A DNA stretch of 64,000 nt from Henricia sp. BOLD:AAB3569 (Eukaryota; Echinodermata; Asteroidea; Spinulosida; Echinasteridae): positions 35,887 through 99,886 of the forward strand of contig JBBELK010000059.1 in the NCBI GenBank assembly GCA_037783545.1. Direction: 5' to 3'. Made by a program: the position numbers and the translations under genes. The notes beneath the pieces were generated by a model, which did no database searches, had not been told where the DNA came from, and was given only the letters and a program-made list of their open reading frames with translations. Positions within the stretch are counted from its first letter, which is position 1. Each line of letters begins with the position of its first letter. Below are positions 42,709 through 56,500 of this stretch, piece by piece.

Positions 42709-45700
42709 ATGACGGAGAAATTTCAGAGTTTAGGGAAAGCGGAGCTCGGCTACGTGGTTATTCCCCTAACCGTGGCTGTTGGGACACCCTGCGCTGCGCA
42801 TGCGCTGGTGTACATTTGTACGGCCGTTGACTCACCCCAGATTGTGACGGGAATTAGGTCAAAGTGTGTCCCAAATGCCGGCAAATTTGGAAATCAAGGA
42901 ATTTTCCAACCAACTTCAAATTTTGCATGCTCCAAACTGTATATATTCCGCACTTGTCATGCAAAATTGACAGATTTTCGCTGGGAAATGACGGAGAAAT
43001 TTCAGAGTTTAGGGAAAGCGGAGCTCGGCGACGTGGTTATTCCCCTAACCGTGGCTGTTGGGACACCCTGCGCTGCGCTTGTGTACATTTGTACGGCCGT
43101 TGACTCACCCCAGATTGTGACGGGAATTAGGTCAAAGTGTGTCCCAAATGCCGGCAAATTTGGAAATCAAGGAATTGTCCAACCAACTTCAAATTTTGCA
43201 TGCTCCAAACTGTATATATTCCGCACTTGTCATGCAAAATTGACAGATTTTCGCTGGGAAATGACGGAGAAATTTCAGAGTTTAGGGAAAGCGGAGCTCG
43301 GCTACGTGGTTATTCCCCTAACCGTGGCTGTTGGGACACCCTGCGCTGCGCTGGTGTACATTTGTACGGCCGTTGACTCACCCCAGATTGTGACGGGAAT
43401 TAGGTCAAAGTGTGTCCCAAATGCCGGCAAATTTGGAAATCAAGGAATTTTCCAACCAACTTCAAATTTTGCATGCTCCAAACTGTATATATTCCGCACT
43501 TGTCATGCAAAATTGACAGATTTTCGCTGGGAAATGACGGAGAAATTTCAGAGTTTAGGGAAAGCGGAGCTCGGCTACGTGGTTATTCCTCTAACCGTGG
43601 CTGTTGGGACACCCTGCGCTGCGCATGCGCTGGTGTACATTTGTACGGCCGTTGACTCACCCCAGATTGTGACGGGAATTAGGTCAAAGTGTGTCCCAAA
43701 TGCCGGCAAATTTGGAAATCAAGGAATTTTCCAACCAACTTCAAATTTTGCATGCTCCAAACTGTATATATTCCGCACTTGTCATGCAAAATTGACAGAT
43801 TTTCGCTGGGAAATGACGGAGAAATTTCAGAGTTTAGGGAAAGCGGATCTCGGCTACGTGGTTATTCCCCTAACCGTGGCTGTTGGGACACCCTGCGCTG
43901 CGCTTGTGTACATTTGTACGGCCGTTGACTCACCCCAGATTGTGACGGGAATTAGGTCAAAGTGTGTCCCAAATGCCGGCAAATTTGGAAATCAAGGAAT
44001 TTTCCAACCAACTTCAAATTTTGCATGCTCCAAACTGTATATATTCCGCACTTGTCATGCAAAATTGACAGATTTTCGCTGGGAAATGACGGAGAAATTT
44101 CAGAGTTTAGGGAAAGCGGAGCTCGGCTACGTGGTTATTCCCCTAACCGTGGCTGTTGGGACACCCTGCGCTGCGCATGCGCTGGTGTACATTTGTACGG
44201 CCGTTGACTCACCCCAGATTGTGACGGGAATTAGGTCAAAGTGTGTCCCAAATGCCGGCAAATTTGGAAATCAAGGAATTTTCCAACCAACTTCAAATTT
44301 TGCATGCTCCAAACTGTATATATTCCGCACTTGTCATGCAAAATTGACAGATTTTCGCTGGGAAATGACGGAGAAATTTCAGAGTTTAGGGAAAGCGGAG
44401 CTCGGCTACGTGGTTATTCCCCTAACCGTGGCTGTTGGGACACCCTGCGCTGCGCTTGTGTACATTTGTACGGCCGTTGACTCACCCCAGATTGTGACGG
44501 GAATTAGGTCAAAGTGTGTCCCAAATGCCGGCAAATTTGGAAATCAAGGAATTTTCCAACCAACTTCAAATTTTGCATGCTCCAAACTGTATATATTCCG
44601 CACTTGTCATGCAAAATTGACAGATTTTCGCTGGGAAATGACGGAGAAATTTCAGAGTTTAGGGAAAGCGGAGCTCGGCTACGTGGTTATTCCCCTAACC
44701 GTGGCTGTTGGGACACCCTGCGCTGCGCTGGTGTACATTTGTACGGCCGTTGACTCACCCCAGATTGTGACGGGAATTAGGTCAAAGTGTGTCCCAAATG
44801 CCGGCAAATTTGGAAATCAAGGAATTTTCCAACCAACTTCAAATTTTGCATGCTCCAAACTGTATATATTCCGCACTTGTCATGCAAAATTGACAGATTT
44901 TCGCTGGGAAATGACGGAGAAATTTCAGAGTTTAGGGAAAGCGGAGCTCGGCTACGTGGTTATTCCTCTAACCGTGGCTGTTGGGACACCCTGCGCTGCG
45001 CTGGTGTACATTTGTACGGCCGTTGACTCACCCCAGATTGTGACGGGAATTAGGTCAAAGTGTGTCCCAAATGCCGGCAAATTTGGAAATCAAGGAATTT
45101 TCAAACCAACTTCAAATTTTGCATGCTCCAAACTGTATATATTCCGCACTTGTCATGCAAAATTGACAGATTTTCGCTGGGAAATGACGGAGAAATTTCA
45201 GAGTTTAGGGAAAGCGGAGCTCGGCTACGTGGTTATTCCTCTAACCGTGGCTGTTGGGACACCCTGCGCTGCGCATGCGCTGGTGTACATTAGTACGGCC
45301 GTTGACTCACCCCAGATTGTGACGGGAATTAGGTCAAAGTGTGTCCCAAATGCCGGCAAATTTGGAAATCAAGGAATTTTCCAACCAACTTCAAATTTTG
45401 CATGCTCCAAACTGTATATATTCCGCACTTGTCATGCAAAATTGACAGATTTTCGCTGGGAAATGACGGAGAAATTTCAGAGTTTAGGGAAAGCGGAGCT
45501 CGGCTACGTGGTTATTCCCCTAACCGTGGCTGTTGGGACACCCTGCGCTGCGCTGGTGTACATTTGTACAGCCGTTGACTCACCCCAGATTGTGACGGGA
45601 ATTAGGTCAAAGTGTGTCCCAAATGCCGGCAAATTTGGAAATCAAGGAATTTTCCAACCAACTTCAAATTTTGCATGCTCCAAACTGTATATATTCCGCA

Positions 45701-48700
45701 CTTGTCATGCAAAATTGACAGATTTTCGCTGGGAAATGACGGAGAAATTTCAGAGTTTAGGGAAAGCGGAGCTCGGCTACGTGGTTATTCCCCTAACCGT
45801 GGCTGTTGGGACACCCTGCGCTGCGCTTGTGTACATTTGTACGGCCGTTGACTCACCCCAGATTGTGACGGGAATTAGGTCAAAGTGTGTCCCAAATGCC
45901 GGCAAATTTGGAAATCAAGGAATTTTCCAACCAACTTTAAATTTTGCATGCTCCAAACTGTATATATTCCGCACTTGTCATGCAAAATTGACAGATTTTC
46001 GCTGGGAAATGACGGAGAAATTTCAGAGTTTAGGGAAAGCGGAGCTCGGCTACGTGGTTATTCCCCTAACCGTGGCTGTTGGGACACCCTGCGCTGCGCT
46101 GGTGTACATTTGTACGGCCGTTGACTCACCCCAGATTGTGACGGGAATTAGGTCAAAGTGTGTCCCAAATGCCGGCAAATTTGGAAATCAAGGAATTTTC
46201 CAACCAACTTCAAATTTTGCATGTTCCAAACTGTATATATTCCGCACTTGTCATGCAAAATTGACAGATTTTCGCTGGGAAATGACGGAGAAATTTCAGA
46301 GTTTAGGGAAAGCGGAGCTCGGCTACGTGGTTATTCCCCTAACCGTGGCTGTTGGGACACCCTGCGCTGCGCTGGTGTACATTTGTACGGCCGTTGACTC
46401 ACCCCAGATTGTGACGGGAATTAGGTCAAAGTGTGTCCCAAATGCCGGCAAATTTGGAAATCAAGGAATTTTCCAACCAACTTCAAATTTTGCATGCTCC
46501 AAACTGTATATATTCCGCACTTGTCATGCAAAATTGACAGATTTTCGCTGGGAAATGACGGAGAAATTTCAGAGTTTAGGGAAAGCGGAGCTCGGCTACG
46601 TGGTTATTCCCCTAACCGTGGCTGTTGGGACACCCTGCGCTGCGCTTGTGTACATTTGTACGGCCGTTGACTCACCCCAGATTGTGACGGGAATTAGGTC
46701 AAAGTGTGTCCCAAATGCCGGCAAATTTGGAAATCAAGGAATTTTCCAACCAACTTTAAATTTGGCATGCTCCAAACTGTATATATTCCGCACTTGTCAT
46801 GCAAAATTGACAGATTTTCGCTGGGAAATGACGGAGAAATTTCAGAGTTTAGGGAAAGCGGAGCTCGGCTACGTGGTTATTCCCCTAACCGTGGCTGTTG
46901 GGACACCCTGCGCTGCGCTGGTGTACATTTGTACGGCCGTTGACTCACCCCAGATTGTGACGGGAATTAGGTCAAAGTGTGTCCCAAATGCCGGCAAATT
47001 TGGAAATCAAGGAATTTTCCAACCAACTTCAAATTTGGCATGCTCCAAACTGTATATATTCCGCACTTGTCATGCAAAATTGACAGATTTTCGCTGGGAA
47101 ATGACGGAGAAATTTCAGAGTTTAGGGAAAGCGGAGCTCGGCTACGTGGTTATTCCCCTAACCGTGGCTGTTGGGACACCCTGCGCTGCGCTTGTGTACA
47201 TTTGTACGGCCGTTGACTCACCCCAGATTGTGACGGGAATTAGGTCAAAGTGTGTCCTAAATGCCGGCAAATTTGGAAATCAAGGAATTTTCCAACCAAC
47301 TTTAAATTTTGCATGCTCCAAACTGTATATATTCCGCACTTGTCATGCAAAATTGACAGATTTTCGCTGGGAAATGACGGAGAAATTTCAGAGTTTAGGG
47401 AAAGCGGAGCTCGGCTACGTGGTTATTCCCCTAACCGTGGCTGTTGGGACACCCTGCGCTGCGCTGGTGTACATTTGTACGGCCGTTGACTCACCCCAGA
47501 TTGTGACGGGAATTAGGTCAAAGTGTGTCCCAAATGCCGGCAAATTTGGAAATCAAGGAATTTTCCAACCAACTTCAAATTTTGCATGTTCCAAACTGTA
47601 TATATTCCGCACTTGTCATGCAAAATTGACAGATTTTCGCTGGGAAATGACGGAGAAATTTCAGAGTTTAGGGAAAGCGGAGCTCGGCTACGTGGTTATT
47701 CCCCTAACCGTGGCTGTTGGGACACCCTGCGCTGCGCTGGTGTACATTTGTACGGCCGTTGACTCACCCCAGATTGTGACGGGAATTAGGTCAAAGTGTG
47801 TCCCAAATGCCGGCAAATTTGGAAATCAAGGAATTTTCCAACCAACTTCAAATTTTGCATGCTCCAAACTGTATATATTCCGCACTTGTCATGCAAAATT
47901 GACAGATTTTCGCTGGGAAATGACGGAGAAATTTCAGAGTTTAGGGAAAGCGGAGCTCGGCTACGTGGTTATTTCCCTAACCGTGGCTGTTGGGACACCC
48001 TGCGCTGCGCTTGTGTACATTTGTACGGCCGTTGACTCACCCCAGATTGTGACGGGAATTAGGTCAAAGTGTGTCCCAAATGCCGGCAAATTTGGAAATC
48101 AAGGAATTTTCCAACCAACTTCAAATTTTGCATGCTCCAAACTGTATATATTCCGCACTTGTCATGCAAAATTGACAGATTTTCGCTGGGAAATGACGGA
48201 GAAATTTCAGAGTTTAGGGAAAGCGGAGCTCGGCTACGTGGTTATTCCCCTAACCGTGGCTGTTGGGACACCCTACGCTGCGCTGGTGTACATTTGTACG
48301 GCCGTTGACTCGCCCCAGATTGTGACGGGAATTAGGTCAAAGTGTGTCCCAAATGCCGGCAAATTTGGAAATCAAGGAATTTTCCAACCAACTTCAAATT
48401 TTGCATGCTCCAAACTGTATATATTCCGCACTTGTCATGCAAAATTGACAGATTTTCGCGGGGAAATGACGGAGAAATTTCAGAGTTTAGGGAAAGCGGA
48501 GCTCGGCTACGTGGTTATTCCCCTAACCGTGGCTGTTGGAACACCCTGCGCTGTGCTTGTGTACATTTGTACGGCCGTTGACTCACCCCAGATTGTGACG
48601 GGAATTAGGTCAAAGTGTGTCCCAAATGCCGGCAAATTTGGAAATCAAGGAATTTTCCAACCAACTTCAAATTTCGCATGCTCCAAACTGTATATATTCC

Positions 48701-51654
48701 GCACTTGTCATGCAAAATTGACAGATTTTCGCTGGGAAATGACGGATAAATTTCAGAGTTTAGGGAAAGCGGAGCTCGGCTACGTGGTTATTCCCCTAAC
48801 CGTGGCTGTTGGGACACCCTGCGCTGCGCTTGTGTACTTTTGTACGGCCGTTGACTCACCCCAGATTGTGACGGGAATTAGGTCAAAGTGTGTCCCAAAT
48901 GCCGGCAAATTTGGAAATCAAGGAATTTTCCAACCAACTTCAAATTGTGCATGCTCCAAACTGTATATATTCCGCACTTGTCATGCAAAATTGACAGATT
49001 TTCGCTGGGAAATGACGGAGAAATTTCAGAGTTTAGGGAAAGCGGAGCTCGGCTACGTGGTTATTCCCCTAACCGTGGCTGTTGGGACACCCTGCGCTGC
49101 GCTTGTGTACATTTGTACGGCCGTTGACTCACCCCAGATTGTGACGGGAATTAGGTCAAAGTGTGTCCCAAATGCCGGCAAATTTGGAAATCAAGGAATT
49201 TTCCAACCAACTTCAAATTTTGCATGCTCCAAACTGTATATATTCCGCACTTGTCATGCAAAATTGACAGATTTTCGCTGGGAAATGACGGAGAAATTTC
49301 AGAGTTTTGGGAAAGCGGAGCTCGGCTACGTGGTTATTCCCCTAACCGTGGCTGTTGGGACACCCTGCGCTGCGCTTGTGTACATTTGTACGGCCGTTGA
49401 CTCACCCCAGATTGTGACGGGAATTAGGTCAAAGTGTGTCCCAAATGCCGGCAAATTTGGAAATCAAGGAATTTTCCAACCAACTTCAAATTTTGCATGC
49501 TGCAAACTGTATATATTCCGCACTTGTCATGCAAAATTGACAGATTTTCGCTGGGAAATGACGGAGAAATTTCAGAGTTTAGGGAAAGCGGAGCTCGGCT
49601 ACGTGGTTATTCCCCTAACCGTGGCTGTTGGGACACCCTGCGCTGCGCTGGTGTACATTTGTACAGCCGTTGACTCACCCCAGATTGTGACGGGAATTAG
49701 GTCAAAGTGTGTCCCAAATGCCGGCAAATTTGGAAATCAAGGAATTTTCCAACCAACTTTAAATTTTGCATGCTCCAAACTGTATATATTCCGCACTTGT
49801 CATGCAAAATTGACAGATTTTCGCTGGGAAATGACGGAGAAATTTCAGAGTTTAGGGAAAGCGGAGCTCGGCTACGTGGTTATTCCCCTAACCGTGGCTG
49901 TTGGGACACCCTGCGCTGCGCTGGTGTACATTTGTACGGCCGTTGACTCACCCCAGATTGTGACGGGAATTAGGTCAAAGTGTGTCCCAAATGCCGGCAA
50001 ATTTGGAAATCAAGGAATTTTCCAACCAACTTCAAATTTTGCATGTTCCAAACTGTATATATTCCGCACTTGTCATGCAAAATTGACAGATTTTCGCTGG
50101 GAAATGACGGAGAAATTTCAGAGTTTAGGGAAAGCGGAGCTCGGCTACGTGGTTATTCCCCTAACCGTGGCTGTTGGGACACCCTGCGCTGCGCTGGTGT
50201 ACATTTGTACGGCCGTTGACTCACCCCAGATTGTGACGGGAATTAGGTCAAAGTGTGTCCCAAATGCCGGCAAATTTGGAAATCAAGGAATTTTCCAACC
50301 AACTTCAAATTTTGCATGCTCCAAACTGTATATATTCCGCACTTGTCATGCAAAATTGACAGATTTTCGCTGGGAAATGACGGAGAAATTTCAGAGTTTA
50401 GGGAAAGCGGAGCTCGGCTACGTGGTTATTCCCCTAACCGTGGCTGTTGGGACACCCTGCGCTGCGCTTGTGTACATTTGTACGGCCGTTGACTCACCCC
50501 AGATTGTGACGGGAATTAGGTCAAAGTGTGTCCCAAATGCCGGCAAATTTGGAAATCAAGGAATTTTCCAACCAACTTTAAATTTTGCATGCTCCAAACT
50601 GTATATATTCCGCACTTGTCATGCAAAATTGACAGATTTTCGCTGGGAAATGACGGAGAAATTTCAGAGTTTAGGGAAAGCGGAGCTCGGCTACGTGGTT
50701 ATTCCCCTAACCGTGGCTGTTGGGACACCCTGCGCTGCGCTGGTGTACATTTGTACGGCCGTTGACTCACCCCAGATTGTGACGGGAATTAGGTCAAAGT
50801 GTGTCCCAAATGCCGGCAAATTTGGAAATCAAGGAATTTTCCAACCAACTTCAAATTTGGCATGCTCCAAACTGTATATATTCCGCACTTGTCATGCAAA
50901 ATTGACAGATTTTCGCTGGGAAATGACGGAGAAATTTCAGAGTTTAGGGAAAGCGGAGCTCGGCTACGTGGTTATTCCCCTAACCGTGGCTGTTGGGACA
51001 CCCTGCGCTGCGCTTGTGTACATTTGTACGGCCGTTGACTCACCCCAGATTGTGACGGGAATTAGGTCAAAGTGTGTCCTAAATGCCGGCAAATTTGGAA
51101 ATCAAGGAATTTTCCAACCAACTTTAAATTTTGCATGCTCCAAACTGTATATATTCCGCACTTGTCATGCAAAATTGACAGATTTTCGCTGGGAAATGAC
51201 GGAGAAATTTCAGAGTTTAGGGAAAGCGGAGCTCGGCTACGTGGTTATTCCCCTAACCGTGGCTGTTGGGACACCCTGCGCTGCGCTGGTGTACATTTGT
51301 ACGGCCGTTGACTCACCCCAGATTGTGACGGGAATTAGGTCAAAGTGTGTCCCAAATGCCGGCAAATTTGGAAATCAAGGAATTTTCCAACCAACTTCAA
51401 ATTTTGCATGTTCCAAACTGTATATATTCCGCACTTGTCATGCAAAATTGACAGATTTTCGCTGGGAAATGACGGAGAAATTTCAGAGTTTAGGGAAAGC
51501 GGAGCTCGGCTACGTGGTTATTCCCCTAACCGTGGCTGTTGGGACACCCTGCGCTGCGCTGGTGTACATTTGTACGGCCGTTGACTCACCCCAGATTGTG
51601 ACGGGAATTAGGTCAAAGTGTGTCCCAAATGCCGGCAAATTTGGAAATCAATGA
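42709..51654 (+). other. 2981-codon open frame in satellite family 1; probably not a gene
   Basis: The unit is 3 x 91 and has no stop in this frame, so the frame stays open through about 33 copies. It ends at 51652 where one copy has tga for gga. Two further open stretches (51721-55860, 1379 codons, and 56162-58855, 897 codons) continue in the same repeat frame. A second frame gives a 79-codon ORF in nearly every unit. Unit-to-unit changes include many amino-acid replacements (S/L, P/L, P/S, F/L, W/G, V/F) and several stops, with no obvious bias to silent positions, so I see no sign of protein-level selection. No signal peptide or known domain is recognisable in the 91-residue repeat. Confidence 0.8.
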
Positions 51655-53510
51655 ATTTTCCAACCAACTTCAAATTTTGCATGCTCCAAACTGTATATAT
51701 TCCGCACTTGTCATGCAAAATTGACAGATTTTCGCTGGGAAATGACGGAGAAATTTCAGAGTTTAGGGAAAGCGGAGCTCGGCTACGTGGTTATTTCCCT
51801 AACCGTGGCTGTTGGGACACCCTGCGCTGCGCTTGTGTACATTTGTACGGCCGTTGACTCACCCCAGATTGTGACGGGAATTAGGTCAAAGTGTGTCCCA
51901 AATGCCGGCAAATTTGGAAATCAAGGAATTTTCCAACCAACTTCAAATTTTGCATGCTCCAAACTGTATATATTCCGCACTTGTCATGCAAAATTGACAG
52001 ATTTTCGCTGGGAAATGACGGAGAAATTTCAGAGTTTAGGGAAAGCGGAGCTCGGCTACGTGGTTATTCCCCTAACCGTGGCTGTTGGGACACCCTACGC
52101 TGCGCTGGTGTACATTTGTACGGCCGTTGACTCGCCCCAGATTGTGACGGGAATTAGGTCAAAGTGTGTCCCAAATGCCGGCAAATTTGGAAATCAAGGA
52201 ATTTTCCAACCAACTTCAAATTTTGCATGCTCCAAACTGTATATATTCCGCACTTGTCATGCAAAATTGACAGATTTTCGCGGGGAAATGACGGAGAAAT
52301 TTCAGAGTTTAGGGAAAGCGGAGCTCGGCTACGTGGTTATTCCCCTAACCGTGGCTGTTGGAACACCCTGCGCTGTGCTTGTGTACATTTGTACGGCCGT
52401 TGACTCACCCCAGATTGTGACGGGAATTAGGTCAAAGTGTGTCCCAAATGCCGGCAAATTTGGAAATCAAGGAATTTTCCAACCAACTTCAAATTTCGCA
52501 TGCTCCAAACTGTATATATTCCGCACTTGTCATGCAAAATTGACAGATTTTCGCTGGGAAATGACGGATAAATTTCAGAGTTTAGGGAAAGCGGAGCTCG
52601 GCTACGTGGTTATTCCCCTAACCGTGGCTGTTGGGACACCCTGCGCTGCGCTTGTGTACTTTTGTACGGCCGTTGACTCACCCCAGATTGTGACGGGAAT
52701 TAGGTCAAAGTGTGTCCCAAATGCCGGCAAATTTGGAAATCAAGGAATTTTCCAACCAACTTCAAATTGTGCATGCTCCAAACTGTATATATTCCGCACT
52801 TGTCATGCAAAATTGACAGATTTTCGCTGGGAAATGACGGAGAAATTTCAGAGTTTAGGGAAAGCGGAGCTCGGCTACGTGGTTATTCCCCTAACCGTGG
52901 CTGTTGGGACACCCTGCGCTGCGCTTGTGTACATTTGTACGGCCGTTGACTCACCCCAGATTGTGACGGGAATTAGGTCAAAGTGTGTCCCAAATGCCGG
53001 CAAATTTGGAAATCAAGGAATTTTCCAACCAACTTCAAATTTTGCATGCTCCAAACTGTATATATTCCGCACTTGTCATGCAAAATTGACAGATTTTCGC
53101 TGGGAAATGACGGAGAAATTTCAGAGTTTTGGGAAAGCGGAGCTCGGCTACGCGGTTATTCCCCTAACCGTGGCTGTTGGGACACCCTGCGCTGCGCTTG
53201 TGTACATTTGTACGGCCGTTGACTCACCCCAGATTGTGACGGGAATTAGGTCAAAGTGTGTCCCAAATGCCGGCAAATTTGGAAATCAAGGAATTTTCCA
53301 ACCAACTTCAAATTTTGCATGCTGCAAACTGTATATATTCCGCACTTGTCATGCAAAATTGACAGATTTTCGCTGGGAAATGACGGAGAAATTTCAGAGT
53401 TTAGGGAAAGCGGAGCTCGGCTACGTGGTTATTCCCCTAACCGTGGCTGTTGGGACACCCTGCGCTGCGCTGGTGTACATTTGTACAGCCGTTGACTCAC
53501 CCCAGATTGT
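46150..53510 (+). repeat. Higher-order repeat within family 1 (period 3822 bp = 14 units)
   Basis: Rare variants recur at exactly 3822 bp: ccctacgctgcg (48271, 52093), tttcgcggggaaatg (48455, 52277), gtgtacttttgtacgg (48832, 52654), caaattgtgcatg (48941, 52763), gagttttggg (49303, 53125), catgctgcaaac (49496, 53318), gtgtcctaaatg (47255, 51077). On either side the register shifts by one unit (tgtacagccg at 45567, 49662, 53484: 15 then 14 units). Confidence 0.9.
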
Positions 53511-56500
53511 GACGGGAATTAGGTCAAAGTGTGTCCCAAATGCCGGCAAATTTGGAAATCAAGGAATTTTCCAACCAACTTCAAATTTTGCATGCTCCAA
53601 ACTGTATATATTCCGCACTTGTCATGCAAAATTGACAGATTTTCGCTGGGAAATGACGGAGAAATTTCAGAGTTTAGGGAAAGCGGAGCTCGGCTACGTG
53701 GTTATTCCCCTAACCGTGGCTGTTGGGACACCCTGCGCTGCGCTTGTGTACATTTGTACGGCCGTTGACTCACCCCAGATTGTGACGGGAATTAGGTCAA
53801 AGTGTGTCCCAAATGCCGGCAAATTTGGAAATCAAGGAATTTTCCAACCAACTTTAAATTTTGCATGCTCCAAACTGTATATATTCCGCACTTGTCATGC
53901 AAAATTGACAGATTTTCGCTGGGAAATGACGGAGAAATTTCAGAGTTTAGGGAAAGCGGAGCTCGGCTACGTGGTTATTCCCCTAACCGTGGCTGTTGGG
54001 ACACCCTGCGCTGCGCTGGTGTACATTTGTACGGCCGTTGACTCACCCCAGATTGTGACGGGAATTAGGTCAAAGTGTGTCCCAAATGCCGGCAAATTTG
54101 GAAATCAAGGAATTTTCCAACCAACTTCAAATTTTGCATGTTCCAAACTGTATATATTCCGCACTTGTCATGCAAAATTGACAGATTTTCGCTGGGAAAT
54201 GACGGAGAAATTTCAGAGTTTAGGGAAAGCGGAGCTCGGCTACGTGGTTATTCCCCTAACCGTGGCTGTTGGGACACCCTGCGCTGCGCTGGTGTACATT
54301 TGTACGGCCGTTGACTCACCCCAGATTGTGACGGGAATTAGGTCAAAGTGTGTCCCAAATGCCGGCAAATTTGGAAATCAAGGAATTTTCCAAGCAACTT
54401 CAAATTTTGCATGCTCCAAACTGTATATATTCCGCACTTGTCATGCAAAATTGACAGATTTTCGCTGGGAAATGACGGAGAAATTTCAGAGTTTAGGGAA
54501 AGCGGAGCTCGGCTACGTGGTTATTCCCCTAACCGTGGCTGTTGGGACACCCTGCGCTGCGCTTGTGTACATTTGTACGGCCGTTGACTCACCCCAGATT
54601 GTGACGGGAATTAGGTCAAAGTGTGTCCCAAATGCCGGCAAATTTGGAAATCAAGGAATTTTCCAACCAACTTTAAATTTTGCATGCTCCAAACTGTATA
54701 TATTCCGCACTTGTCATGCAAAATTGACAGATTTTCGCTGGGAAATGACGGAGAAATTTCAGAGTTTAGGGAAAGCGGAGCTCGGCTACGTGGTTATTCC
54801 CCTAACCGTGGCTGTTGGGACACCCTGCGCTGCGCTGGTGTACATTTGTACGGCCGTTGACTCACCCCAGATTGTGACGGGAATTAGGTCAAAGTGTGTC
54901 CCAAATGCCGGCAAATTTGGAAATCAAGGAATTTTCCAACCAACTTCAAATTTTGCATGTTCCAAACTGTATATATTCCGCACTTGTCATGCAAAATTGA
55001 CAGATTTTCGCTGGGAAATGACGGAGAAATTTCAGAGTTTAGGGAAAGCGGAGCTCGGCTACGTGGTTATTCCCCTAACCGTGGCTGTTGGGACACCCTG
55101 CGCTGCGCATGCGCTGGTGTACATTTGTACGGCCGTTGACTCACCCCAGATTGTGACGAGAATTAGGTCAAAGTGTGTCCCAAATGCCGGCAAATTTGGA
55201 AATCAAGGAATTTTCCAACCAACTTCAAATTTTGCATGTTCCAAACTGTATATATTCCGCACTTGTCATGCAAAATTGACAGATTTTCGCTGGGAAATGA
55301 CGGAGAAATTTCAGAGTTTTGGGAAAGCGGAGCTCGGCTACGTGGTTATTCCCCTAACCGTGGCTGTTGGGACACCCTGCGCTGCGCTGGTGTACATTTG
55401 TACGGCCGTTGACTCACCCCAGATTGTGACGGGAATTAGGTCAAAGTGTGTCCCAAATGCCGGCAAATTTGGAAATCAAGGAATTTTCCAACCAACTTCA
55501 AATTTTGCATGCTCCAAACTGTATATATTCCGCACTTGTCATGCAAAATTGACAGATTTTCGCTGGGAAATGACGGAGAAATTTCAGAGTTTAGGGAAAG
55601 CGGAGCTCGGCTACGTGGTTATTTCCCTAACCGTGGCTGTTGGGACACCCTGCGCTGCGCTTGTGTACATTTGTACGGCCGTTGACTCACCCCAGATTGT
55701 GACGGGAATTAGGTCAAAGTGTGTCCCAAATGCCGGCAAATTTGGAAATCAAGGAATTTTCCAACCAACTTCAAATTTTGCATGCTCCAAACTGTATATA
55801 TTCCGCACTTGTCACTGCAAGATTGACCGATTTTTGCTGGGAAATGGCAGAGAAATTTAAGGATGTAGGGAAAACGGAGCTCGGCTACGTGGCTACTCCC
55901 CTAACCGTGGCTGTTGGGACACCCTGCGCTGCGCTTGTGTACATTTGTACGGCCGTTGACTCACCCCAGATTGTGACGGGAATTAGGTCAAAGTGTGTCC
56001 CAATTGCCGGCAAATTTGGAAATCAAGGAATTTTCCAACCAACTTCAAATTTTGCATGCTCCAAACTGTATATATTCCGCACTTGTCATGCAAAATTGAC
56101 AGATTTTCGCTGGGAAATGATGTAGAAATTTCAGAGTTTAGGGAAAGCGGAGCTCGGCTACGTGGTTATTCCCCTAACCGTGGCTGTTGGGACACCCTGC
56201 GCTGCGCTGGTGTACATTTGTACGGCCGTTGACTCACCCCAGATTGTGACGGGAATTAGGTCAAAGTGTGTCCCAAATGCCGGCAAATTTGGAAATCAAG
56301 GAATTTTCCAACCAACTTCAAATTTTGCATGCTCCAAACTGTATATATTCCGCACTTGTCATGCAAAATTGACAGATTTTCGCTGGGAAATGACGGAGAA
56401 ATTTCAGAGTTTAGGGAAAGCGGAGCTCGGCTACGTGGTTATTCCCCTAACCGTGGCTGTTGGGACACCCTGCGCTGCGCATGCGCTGGTGTACATTTGT

